From the NCBI GenBank assembly GCA_022414725.1, contig CM039463.1, positions 31,758,064-31,822,063 of the forward strand: a stretch of DNA of 64,000 nucleotides, read 5' to 3'. This document shows, piece after piece, positions 18,643-30,875 of the stretch. The number at the start of each line of letters is the position of its first letter. The stretch's first letter is position 1. The stretch comes from Microglena sp. YARC. Lineage: Eukaryota; Chlorophyta; Chlorophyceae; Chlamydomonadales; Chlamydomonadaceae. The notes under the pieces were generated by a model. It saw only the letters and a program-made list of their open reading frames with translations. It had not been told where the DNA came from and made no database searches. Made by a program: the position numbers and the translations under genes.

Positions 18643-18841
18643 GTGATACGATTGGTCTAGTGGTACACCAAATTGCTGAAACGAAGCGGGGTCGGGGGTT
18701 CGATTCCCCCTACGGTCACCCTGAGCATTGCAGGTCGTTGTCAACCGCGCTGGTAGCTTGTCCAGTCAAGGTGGTAGACCGTTCTCTGCCTGCGTACGAC
18801 GGTTTCCCTTAATACCACGCCCCATCAGGCGTTATCATTAC
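18643..18841 (+). mobile_element. tRNA-derived SINE-like element (family S), unit 1
   Basis: The head resembles a tRNA: A-box-like TGGTCTAGTGG, B box GGTTCGATTCC inside a perfect GGGGG/CCCCC T-arm, and 3' TACGGTCAC. The candidate anticodon loop CTGAAAC (GAA) has a poor stem, and the acceptor stem pairs only in part (GTGA/TCAC), so a working tRNA is unlikely. The body follows (CAGGTCGTTGTCAACCGCGC...) and the tail ends GGCGTTATCATTAC. The body and tail alone recur elsewhere in the window, as expected for 5'-truncated SINE copies. Confidence 0.7.
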
Positions 18842-19014
18842 TAGCTGCAAATGGAATCAGTATTCTCGCCTAAACTGTGAATGGCTGGACTGAATGGGCT
18901 GCTTGCTGCAAGCGTTGGGTGTGACCAGTGTACCATTGGAGTATAGGACGCCACCGAGATTCGAATTGGTGCAAGTGCAAAAACTAACACACGACGTTTA
19001 AGGAGTTTGGGAGG

Positions 19015-19072
<58 letters not shown>

Positions 19073-21583
19073 CGCGTGCATATATGTATCACACAATCCC
19101 TGATTAGGAATTCTGAGGACGCCATTGTGTGCTCCATGGTGTAAATGCCCAGAATCCATGCCGTACCCTGCCGCACCATATATAATTTCAAGTTGTGCCT
19201 AATATTTAAATGTTGGGGGGTTGGGTGGGTGAGGTGTGTGTGTGTGTGGGGGGGGGGGGGGGAGGGGGGGGGGGGGGGAGGGGAGGGGTTACTCCTGAGG
19301 TTAGGGTTTGAAAACATCACCTGATATGCATTCACATTATTTTTTGAGCTCTCTGTCTTCAGCATAAGCGGTCAGATTCTTCAGCATATAATTATGTAAG
19401 TTCGTCAGCATACAAACCAATTTTGGATCTTCGACAGAGTTCCGGCTAAGCTTTTTTGCTTACACTTTAATTCTCGAGGTTGCCTAATGCCCTAGTCTGT
19501 TGTTTGGGGAAATGAAAACATTACAAATCGGAATGCACGATATTGCTCACATTCTTGTCTGACATGTTTTAGACATTGGTCCCTTCTAGGGTTTAGGGTT
19601 TTATCCTCCTTAGGCATGGGAAGAGAGGCATTAGGCAACTCCCTAACCTGAATTAACTGAATACCTGCACTGTCAGAGGTTGGTTGGGTCAAAGCGTTTG
19701 TAGGAGAGACACGATGGAAATAACAGCAGTATCAGCCGACCCAAGTCTCCACCCTACTGCCATTTCTTGGCTTGGCATCAATTTTGAATGTTCACTTCAG
19801 GTTCACTTCGTCCTAATTGGAACTGTGGTCCGAACCTGACGACCTGTCAAGTGTCATCCTGGTGACCTGGCCCAGCTATGCCCCCATGGCAACAGTCTGC
19901 GTCATCCGAAAGATTGAGTCCCGAGCATGCCTAATTGCCGATTCTTTAGCCAAGGCACCGGTCGCTGGGAAACAGTAATTCTCGAACGTGACCGATGCTC
20001 CAGCCAACGTTTCAGACTCCGTGTCCATTGTCCATATCTGAGATGCCGATGGCCGAATTCGCGAACGGCCAATAAAGCAAAAAGTGCATCCTGTCAGTCT
20101 CACTCACGTCCCACCGATGGGCTGGAAGGGCCCATCGACGTTCATCAACACCGTCCGCGCCGTGACAGCGTCACTGCACCTGATCGGTCAACCTTCCCAC
20201 ACAGGGACGGAGTGTACATTTCTACATCCAGGATGATTTAGTTGTCTGTTTTGAATTAAAACAGAAGAGTGTACCAACTGAAGAACAGATCCTGTTCAAG
20301 TACAGTCGATGCAAGAACAGAGGAAATTGGCGGTACACCCCCAGGCAAAAGTCCCAGAAGGTCGGTGGTGGGCAACTCAATTCGCCCCCCGCCACCGCCC
20401 CGGCGGCGACATTAGGGGTCCTGCAACCCGACCCCATGCCCATGCCAAAAGTTCGCGCACGCCACGACCCTTTCAATCCGAGTAGAGACATATACGCGAA
20501 AGTATCCCATACCGCCTTTATTGATTGAATTCTGCCGATTCGATGCAACATTTCTTACTGGACATTCTCAAAACCGAAACCTCTGAAAACAGCTTGCTCC
20601 AAGGAGCGCAGCTACTGGTTCCAAAGGGCTCGATAGTAGAATAGTTGTCCTATCAAGTAATCCCAATCGATTTGGATCGCCGTGCATCGACCGGAGAAGA
20701 AGGCCCGAAGTTGAGAAAAGCCACAGAAATCTGTCGACCTCCGTGCACAGGGAGCCGAAGATGCTAGGAGCTCAAAATGGCGCTGCGTACCTGAAATAGG
20801 CCACTAGCGAAGGTTTGGTCGTGTTTCTAGTTCCAGTCGTGCAGAGTTGCAAAATCAGGGTTGCATGCTGGTGCATTCTGAGTGAGTCTAGGCTGCTCCA
20901 CTAGAGTGCTCATGCACCTCTTGGTGGACTAGCATTCAGCTTTGCATGCATGTTATGTTTTTAGCCGCCTATTCAGTGAAGGTTGTTGGGTGGTAATATA
21001 CCGGTACCCATGTCAGCCCTAAGGATATCAGCCCCAATGTAGGGGGAAGACAAGTGTTGCATGTGTGGGTGGCTCATCTTAGGCCAGCCAAACGCGACGT
21101 CATGGGTAGGTGAATGAATGTGTGGTTGGATGCACGTATTGATGGTGGGTGGGTGGGTAGGTGATTGGGAGGGTCGGTGGGTAGTTTGGGTGGATGGGTG
21201 GGTAGGTAGGTGGGTGGATATATGTGTGGGTAGGTGGATTGGTGGGTAGGTGGATGGATATGTGGGTGGATGTGTGTGTGGGTTGGTGATTGGGTGGGTG
21301 TGAAGGTGGCGTGACGTGTGGGTGGATTGATGGATGGGGGGGTGGGTGGGACGGTGGATGGGTGCAGGGGGGTAGTTCAACAAATCCTTTGCGGGGCTTG
21401 CTGGAGCTGATGGAGGCAAAGTAGGGCAGCACCCCGGCTGCATGCAGATAAGGGGTATGGCCGTATGGGGTGATAATTGAGGTTATGTTTCTTGCTTCTT
21501 TGCCGCTCTGCTTTATTGCTTGTACCCTTTAATGTCGGACCTCCCCCTAACTTGACCAACATAGCTGCAAATAGCCCGTTTCA

Positions 21584-21781
21584 GTGATACGATTGGTCTA
21601 GTGGTACCCCAAATTGCTGAAACGAAGCGGGGTCGGGGGTTCGATTCCCCCTACGGTCACCCTGAGCATTGCAGGTCGTTGTCAACCGCGCTGGTAGCTT
21701 GTCCAGTCAAGGTGGTAGACCGTTCTCTGCCTGCGTACGACGGGTTCCCTTAATACCACGCCCATCAGGCGTTATCATTAC
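21584..21781 (+). mobile_element. SINE-like element (family S), unit 2
   Basis: Same structure as the copy at 18643; differs by GTGGTACCCC in the D-loop side and a one-base loss in the tail (CACGCCCATCAGG). Confidence 0.7.
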
Positions 21782-21957
21782 TAGCTGCAAATGGAATCAG
21801 TATTCTCGCCTAAACTGTGAATGGCTGGACTGAATGGGCTGCTTGCTGCAAGCGTTGGGTGTGACCAGTGTACCATTGGAGTATAGGACGCCACCGAGAT
21901 TCGAATTGGTGCAAGTGCAAAACTAACACACGACGTTTAAGGAGTTTGGGAGGTGTG

Positions 21958-22065
<108 letters not shown>

Positions 22066-24571
22066 CGCGTGCATATATGTATCACACAATCCCTGATTAG
22101 GAATTCTGAGGACGCCATTGTGTGCTCCATGGTGTAAATGCCCAGAATCCATGCCGTACCCTGCCGCACCATATATAATTTCAAGTTGTGCCTAATATTT
22201 AAATGTTGGGGGGTTGGGTGGGGTGAGGTGTGTGTGTGTGTGTGTGGTTGGTGGTGGGGGGGGGGGGGGGAGGGGGAGGGGTTACTCCTGAGGTTAGGGT
22301 TTGAAAACATCACCTGATATGCATTCACATTATTTTTGAGCTCTCTGTCTTCAGCATAAGCGGTCAGATTCTTCAGCATATAATTATGTAAGTTCGTCAG
22401 CATACAAACCAATTTTGGATCTTCGACAGAGTTCCGGCTAAGCTTTTTTGCTTACACTTTAATTCTCGAGGTTGCCTAATGCCCTAGTCTGTTGTTTGGG
22501 GAAATGAAAACATTACAAATCGGAATGCACGATATTGCTCACATTCTTGTCTGACATGTTTTAGACATTGGTCCCTTCTAGGGTTTAGGGTTTTATCCTC
22601 CTTAGGCATGGGAAGAGAGGCATTAGGCAACTCCCTAACCTGAATTAACTGAATACCTGCACTGTCAGAGGTTGGTTGGGTCAAAGCGTTTGTAGGAGAG
22701 ACACGATGGAAATAACAGCAGTATCAGCCGACCCAAGTCTCCACCCTACTGCCATTTCTTGGCTTGGCATCAATTTTGAATGTTCACTTCAGGTTCACTT
22801 CGTCCTAATTGGAACTATGGTCCGAACCTGACGACCTGTCAAGTGTCATCCTGGTGACCTGGCCCAGCTATGCCCCCATGCCAACAGTCTGCGTCATCCG
22901 AAAGATTGAGTCCCGAGCATGCCTAATTGCCGATTCTTTAGCCAAGGCACCGGTCACTAGGAAACAGTAATTCTCGAACGTGACCGATGCTCCAGCCAAC
23001 GTTTCAGACTCCGTGTCCATTGTCCATATCTGAGATGCCGATGGCCGAATTCGCGAACGGCCAATAAAGCAAAAAGTGCATCCTGTCAGTCTCACTCACG
23101 TCCACCGATGGGCTGGAAGGGCCCATCGACGTTCATCAACACCGTCCGCGCCGTGACAGCGTCACGGCACCTGATCGGTCAACCTTCCCACACAGGGACG
23201 GAGTGTACATTTCTACATCCAGGATGATTTAGTTGTCTGTTTTTGAATTAAAACAGAAGAGTGTACCAACTGAAGAACAGATCCTGTTCAAGTACAGTCG
23301 ATGCAAGAACAGAGGAAATTGGCGGTACACCCCAGGCAAAAGTCCCAGAAGGTCGGTGGTGGGCAACTCAATTCGCCCCCCGCCACCGCCCCGGCGGCGA
23401 CATTAGGGGTCCTGCAACCCGACCCCATGCCCATGCCAAAAGTTCGCGCACGCCACGACCCTTTCAATCCGAGTAGAGACATATACGCGAAAGTATCCAT
23501 ACCGCCTTTATTGATTGAATTCTGCCGATTCGATGCAACATTTCTTACTGGACATTCTCAAAACCGAAACCTCTGAAAACAGCTTGCTCCAAGGAGCGCA
23601 GCTACTGGTTCCAAAGGGCTCGATAGTAGAATAGTTGTCCTATCAAGTAATCCCAATCGATTTGGATCGCCGTGCATCGACCGGAGAAAAAGGCCCGAAG
23701 TTGAGAAAAGCCACAGAAATCTGTCGACCTCCGTGCACAGGGAGCCGAAGATGCTAGGAGCTCAAAATGGCGCTGCGTACCTGAAATAGGCCACTAGCGA
23801 AGGTTTGGTCGTGTCTCTAGTTCCAGTCGTGCAGAGTTGCAAAATCAGGGTTGCATGCTGGTGCATTCTGAGTGAGTCTAGGCTGCTCCACTAGAGTGCT
23901 CATGCACCTCTTGGTGGACTAGCATTCAGCTTTGCATGCATGTTATGTTTTTAGCCGCCTATTCAGTGAAGGTTGTTGGTGGTAATATACCGGTACCCAT
24001 GTCAGCCCTAAGGATATCAGCCCCAATGTAGGGGGAAGACAAGTGTTGCATGTGTGGTGGCTCATCTTAGGCCAGCCAAACGCGACGTCATGGTAGGTGA
24101 ATGAATGTGTGGTTGGATGCACGTATTGATGGGTGGGTGGGTGGGTAGGTGATTGGGAGGGTCGGTGGGTAGTTTGGGTGGATGGGTGGGTAGGTAGGTG
24201 GGTGGATATATGTGTGGGTAGGTGGATTGGTGGGTAGGTGGATGGATATGTGGGTGGATGTGTGTGTGGGTTGGTGATTGGGTGGGTGTGAAGGTGGCGT
24301 GACGTGTGGGTGGATTGATGGATGGGGGGGTGGGTGGGACGGTGGATGGGTGCAGGGGGGTAGTTCAACAAATCCTTTGCGGGGCTTGCTGGAGCTGATG
24401 GAGGCAAAGTAGGGCAGCACCCCGGCTGCATGCAGATAAGGGGTATGGCCGTATGGGGTGATAATTGAGGTTATGTTTCTTGCTTCTTTGCCGCTCTGCT
24501 TTATTGCTTGTACCCTTTAATGTCGGACCTCCCCCTAACTTGACCAACATAGCTGCAAATAGCCCGTTTCA

Positions 24572-24770
24572 GTGATACGATTGGTCTAGTGGTACACCAA
24601 ATTGCTGAAACGAAGCGGGGTCGGGGGTTCGATTCCCCCTACGGTCACCCTGAGCATTGCAGGTCGTTGTCAACCGCGCTGGTAGCTTGTCCAGTCAAGG
24701 TGGTAGACCGTTCTCTGCCTGCGTACGACGGGTTCCCTTAATACCACGCCCCATCAGGCGTTATCATTAC
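24572..24770 (+). mobile_element. SINE-like element (family S), unit 3
   Basis: Head with A and B boxes, body and GTTATCATTAC tail intact; almost identical to the copy at 18643. Confidence 0.7.
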
Positions 24771-24942
24771 TAGCTGCAAATGGAATCAGTATTCTCGCCT
24801 AAACTGTGAATGGCTGGACTGAATGGGCTGCTTGCTGCAAGCGTTGGGTGTGACCAGTGTACCATTGGAGTATAGGACGCCACCGAGATTCGAATTGGTG
24901 CAAGTGCAAAACTAACACACGACGTTTAAGGAGTTTGGGAGG

Positions 24943-24988
<46 letters not shown>

Positions 24989-27506
24989 CGTGTGCTTATA
25001 TGTATCACACAATCCCTGATTAGGAATTCTGAGGACGCCATTGTGTGCTCCATGGTGTAAATGCCCAGAATCCATGCCGTACCCTGCCGCACCATATATA
25101 ATTTCAAGTTGTGCCTAATATTTAAATGTTGGGGGTTGGGTGGGTGAGGTGTGTGTGTGTGTGGTGGTGGTGGTGGTGGTGGGGTGGGGGGGGGAGGGGA
25201 GGGGTTACTCCTGAGGTTAGGGTTTGAAAACATCACCTGATATGCATTCACATTATTTTTGAGCTCTCTGTCTTCAGCATAAGCGGTCAGATTCTTCAGC
25301 ATATAATTATGTAAGTTCGTCAGCATACAAACCAATTTTGGATCTTCGACAGAGTTCCGGCTAAGCTTTTTTTGCTTACACTTTAATTCTCGAGGTTGCC
25401 TAATGCCCTAGTCTGTTGTTTGGGGAAATGAAAACATTACAAATCGGAATGCACGATATTTGCTCACATTCTTGTCTGACATGTTTTAGACATTGGTCCC
25501 TTCTAGGGTTTAGGGTTTTATCCTCCTTAGGCATGGGAAGAGAGGCATTAGGCAACTCCCTAACCTGAATTAACTGAATACCTGCACTGTCAGAGGTTGG
25601 TTGGGTCAAAGCGTTTGTAGGAGAGACACGATGGAAATAACAGCAGTATCAGCCGACCCAAGTCTCCACCCTACTGCCATTTCTTGGCTTGGCATCAATT
25701 TTGAATGTTCACTTTCAGGTTCACTTCGTCCTAATTGGAACTATGGTCCGAACCTGACGACCTGTCAAGTGTCATCCTGGTGACCTGGCCGGCTATGCCC
25801 CCATGCCAACAGTCTGCGTCATCCGAAAGATTGAGTCCCGAGCATGCCTAATTGCCGATTCTTTAGCCAAGGCACCGGTCACTAGGAAACAGTAATTCTC
25901 GAACGTGACCGATGCTCCAGCCAACGTTTCAGACTCCGTGTCCATTGTCCATATCTGAGATGCCGATGGCCGAATTCGCGAACGGCCAATAAAGCAAAAA
26001 GTGCATCCTGTCAGTCTCACTCACGTCCCACCGATGGGCTGGAAGGGCCCATCGACGTTCATCAACACCGTCCGCGCCGTGACAGCGTCACGGCACCTGA
26101 TCGGTCAACCTTCCCACACAGGGACGGAGTGTACATTTCTACATCCAGGATGATTTGGTTGTCTGTTTTGAATTAAAACAGAAGAGTGTACCAACTGAAG
26201 AACAGATCCTGTTCAAGTACAGTCGATGCAAGAACAGAGGAAATTGGCGGTACACCCCCAGGCAAAAGTCCCAGAAGGTCGGTGGTGGGCAACTCAATTC
26301 GCCCCCCGCCACCGCCCCGGCGGCGACATTAGGGGTCCTGCAACCCGACCCCATGCCCATGCCAAAAGTTCGCGCACGCCACGACCCTTTCAATCCGAGT
26401 AGAGACATATACGCGAAAGTATCCCATACCGCCTTTATTGATTGAATTCTCTGCCGATTCGATGCAACATTTCTTTACTGGACATTCTCAAAACCGAAAC
26501 CTCTGAAAACAGCTTGCTCCAAGGAGCGCAGCTACTGGTTCCAAAGGGCTCGATAGTTAGAATAGTTGTCCTATCAAGTAATCCCAATCGATTTGGATCG
26601 CCGTGCATCGACCGGAGAAAAAGGCCCGAAGTTGAGAAAAGCCACAGAAATCTGTCGACCTCCGTGCACAGGGAGCCGAAGATGCTAGGAGCTCAAAATG
26701 GCGCTGCGTACCTGAAATAGGCCACTAGCGAAGGTTTGGTCGTGTCTCTAGTTCCAGTCGTGCAGAGTTGCAAAATCAGGGTTGCATGCTGGTGCATTCT
26801 GAGTGAGTCTAGGCTGCTCCACTAGAGTGCTCATGCACCTCTTGGTGGACTAGCATTCAGCTTTGCATGCATGTTATGTTTTTAGCCGCCTATTCAGTGA
26901 AGGTTGTTGGGTGGTAATATACCGGTACCCATGTCAGCCCTAAGGATATCAGCCCCAATGTAGGGGGAAGACAAGTGTTGCATGTGTGGGTGGCTCATCT
27001 TAGGCCAGCCAAACGCGACGTCATGGGTAGGTGAATGAATGTGTGGTTGGATGCACGTATTGATGGGTGGGTGGGTGGGTAGGTGATTGGGAGGGTCGGT
27101 GGGTAGTTTGGGTGGATGGGTGGGTAGGTAGGTGGGTGGATATATGTGTGGGTAGGTGGATTGGTGGGTAGGTGGATGGATATGTGGGTGGATGTGTGTG
27201 TGGGTTGGTGATTGGGTGGGTGTGAAGGTGGCGTGACGTGTGGGTGGATTGATGGATGGGGGGGTGGGTGGGACGGTGGATGGGTGCAGGGGGGGTAGTT
27301 CAACAAATCCTTTGCGGGGCTTGCTGGAGCTGATGGAGGCAAAGTAGGGCAGCACCCCGGCTGCATGCAGATAAGGGGTATGGCCGTATGGGGTGATAAT
27401 TGAGGTTATGTTTCTTGCTTCTTTGCCGCTCTGCTTTATTGCTTGTACCCTTTAATGTCGGACCTCCCCCTAACTTGACCAACATAGCTGCAAATAGCCC
27501 GTTTCA

Positions 27507-27707
27507 GTGATACGATTGGTCTAGTGGTACACCCAAATTGCTGAAACGAAGCGGGGTCGGGGGTTCGATTCCCCCTACGGTCACCCTGAGCATTGCAGGT
27601 CGTTGTCAACCGCGCTGGTAGCTTGTCCAGTCAAGGTGGTAGACCGTTCTCTGCCTGCGTTACGACGGGTTCCCTTAATACCACGCCCCATCAGGCGTTA
27701 TCATTAC
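27507..27707 (+). mobile_element. SINE-like element (family S), unit 4
   Basis: As the copy at 18643, with one extra C after the A box (GGTACACCC) and one extra T in GCGTTACGACG. Confidence 0.7.
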
Positions 27708-27879
27708 TAGCTGCAAATGGAATCAGTATTCTCGCCTAAACTGTGAATGGCTGGACTGAATGGGCTGCTTGCTGCAAGCGTTGGGTGTGACCAGTGTACC
27801 ATTGGAGTATAGGACGCCACCGAGATTCGAATTGGTGCAAGTGCAAAACTAACACACGACGTTTAAGGAGTTTGGGAGG

Positions 27880-27929
<50 letters not shown>

Positions 27930-30455
27930 CGTGTGCTTTATATGTATCACACAATCCCTGATTAGGAATTCTGAGGACGCCATTGTGTGCTCCATGGTGT
28001 AAATGCCCAGAATCCATGCCGTACCCTGCCGCACCATATATAATTTCAAGTTGTGCCTAATATATTAAATGTTGGGGGGTTGGGTGGGTGAGGTGTGTGT
28101 GTGTGTGGGTGGTGGTGGTGGTGGGGGGGGGGGGGGGGAGGGAGGGGTTACTCCTGAGGTTAGGGTTTGAAAACATCACCTGATATGCATTCACATTATT
28201 TTTGAGCTCTCTGTCTTCAGCATAAGCGGTCAGATTCTTCAGCATATAATTATGTAAGTTCGTCAGCATATACAAACCAATTTTGGATCTTCGACAGAGT
28301 TCCGGCTAAGCTTTTTTGCTTACACTTTAATTCTCGAGGTTGCCTAATGCCCTAGTCTGTTGTTTGGGGAAATGAAAACATTACAAATCGGAATGCACGA
28401 TATTGCTCACATTCTTGTCTGACATGTTTTAGACATTGGTCCCTTCTAGGGTTAGGGTTTTATCCTCCTTAGGCATGGGAAGAGAGGCATTAGGCAACTC
28501 CCTAACCTGAATTAACTGAATACCTGCACTGTCAGAGGTTGGTTGGGTCAAAGCGTTTGTAGGAGAGACACGATGGAAATAACAGCAGTATCAGCCGACC
28601 CAAGTCTCCACCCTACTGCCATTTCTTGGCTTGGCATCAATTTTGAATGTTCACTTCAGGTTCACTTCGTCCTAATTGGAACTATGGTCCGAACCTGACG
28701 ACCTGTCAAGTGTCATCCTGGTGACCTGGCCCAGCTATGCCCCCATGCCAACAGTCTGCGTCATCCGAAAGATTGAGTCCCGAGCATGCCTAATTGCCGA
28801 TTCTTTAGCCAAGGCACCGGTCACTAGGAAACAGTAATTCTCGAACGTGACCGATGCTCCAGCCAACGTTTCAGACTCCGTGTCCATTGTCCATATCTGA
28901 GATGCCGATGGCCGAATTCGCGAACGGCCAATAAAGCAAAAAGTGCATCCTGTCAGTCTCACTCACGTCCCACCGATGGGCTGGAAGGGCCCATCGACGT
29001 TCATCAACACCGTCCGCGCCGTGACAGCGTCACGGCACCTGATCGGTCAACCTTCCCACACAGGGACGGAGTGTACATTTCTACATCCAGGATGATTTGG
29101 TTGTCTGTTTTGAATTAAAACAGAAGAGTGTACCAACTGAAGAACAGATCCTGTTCAAGTACAGTCGATGCAAGAACAGAGGAAATTGGCGGTACACCCC
29201 CAGGCAAAAGTCCCAGAAGGTCGGTGGTGGGCAACTCAATTCGCCCCCCGCCACCGCCCCGGCGGCGACATTAGGGGTCCTGCAACCCGACCCATGCCCA
29301 TGCCAAAAGTTCGCGCACGCCACGACCCTTTCAATCCGAGTAGAGACATATACGCGAAAGTATCCCATTACCGCCTTTATTGATTGAATTCTGCCGATTC
29401 GATGCAACATTTCTTACTGGACATTCTCAAAACCGAAACCTCTGAAAACAGCTTGCTCCAAGGAGCGCAGCTACTGGTTCCAAAGGGCTCGATAGTAGAA
29501 TAGTTTGTCCCTATCAAGTAATCCCAATCGATTTGGATCGCCGTGCATCGACCGGAGAAAAAGGCCCGAAGTTGAGAAAAAGCCACAGAAATCTGTCGAC
29601 CTGCCGTGCACAGGGAGCCGAAGATGCTAGGAGCTCAAAATGGCGCTGCGTACCTGAAATAGGCCACTAGCGAAGGTTTGGTCGTGTCTCTAGTTCCAGT
29701 CGTGCAGAGTTGCAAAATCAGAGGTTGCATGCTGGGTGCATTCTGATGAGTCTAGGCTGCTCCACTAGAGTGCTCATGCACCTCTTGGTGGACTAGCATT
29801 CAGCTTTGCATGCATGTTATGTTTTTAGCCGCCTATTCAGTGAAGGTTGTTGGGTGGTAATATACCGGTACCCATGGTCAGCCCTAAGGATATCAGCCCC
29901 AATGTAGGGGGAAGACAAGTGTTGCATGTGTGGGTGGCTCATCTTAGGCCAGCACAAACGCGACGTCATGGGTAGGTGAATGAATGTGTGGTTGGATGCA
30001 CGTATTGATGGGTGGGTGGGGTGGGTAGGTGATTGGGAGGGTCGGTGGGGGGTAGTTTGGGTGGATGGGTGGGTAGGTAGGTGGGTGGATATATGTGTGG
30101 GTAGGTGGATTGGTGGGTAGGTGGATGGATATGTGGGTGGATGTGTGTGTGGGTTTGGTGATTGGGTGGGTGTGAAGCGTGGCGTGACGTGTGGGTGGAT
30201 TGATGGATGGGGGGTGGGTGGGACGGTGGATGGGTGCAGGGGGGTAGTTCAACAAATCCTTTGCGGGGCTTGCTGGAGCTGATGGAGGCAAAGTAGGGCA
30301 GCACCCCGGCTGCATGCAGATAAGGGGTATGGCCGTATGGGGTGATAATTGAGGTTATGTTTCTTGCTTCTTTTGCCGCTCTGCTTTATTGCTTGTACCC
30401 TTAATGTCGGACCTCCCCCTAACTTGACCAACATAGCTGCAAATAGCCCGTTTCA

Positions 30456-30655
30456 GTGATACGAATTGGTCTAGTGGTACACCAAATTGCTGAAACGAAG
30501 CGGGGTCGGGGGTTCGATTCCCCCTACGGTCACCCTGAGCATTGCAGGTCGTTGTCAACCGCGCTGGTAGCTTGTCCAGTCAAGGTGGTAGACCGTTCTC
30601 TGCCTGCGTACGACGGGTTCCCTTAATACCACGCCCCATCAGGCGTTATCATTAC
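30456..30655 (+). mobile_element. SINE-like element (family S), unit 5
   Basis: As the copy at 18643, with one extra A before the A box (ACGAATTGG). Confidence 0.7.
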
Positions 30656-30838
30656 TAGCTGCAAATGGAATCAGTATTCTCGCCTAAACTGTGAATGGCT
30701 GGACTGAATGGGCTGCTTGCTGCAAGCGTTGGGTGTGACCAGTGTTACCATTGGAGTATATAGGACGCCACCGAGATTCGAATTGGTGCAAGTGCAAAAC
30801 TAACACACGACGTTTAAGGAGTTTGGAGGTGTGGTGAG

Positions 30839-30875
<37 letters not shown>

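Noticed and set aside
18643..18720. Functional tRNA gene (GAA anticodon, Phe-like)
   Set aside because: The T-arm is perfect but the anticodon stem has at least three mismatches, and the acceptor stem does not line up with the T-arm. Better read as a tRNA-derived head.
26155..26445. Recurring short frames in the 3-kb unit as a gene
   Set aside because: Frames differ between units because of indels, are short, and match no family I recognise. An old retroelement remnant is possible but not supported.
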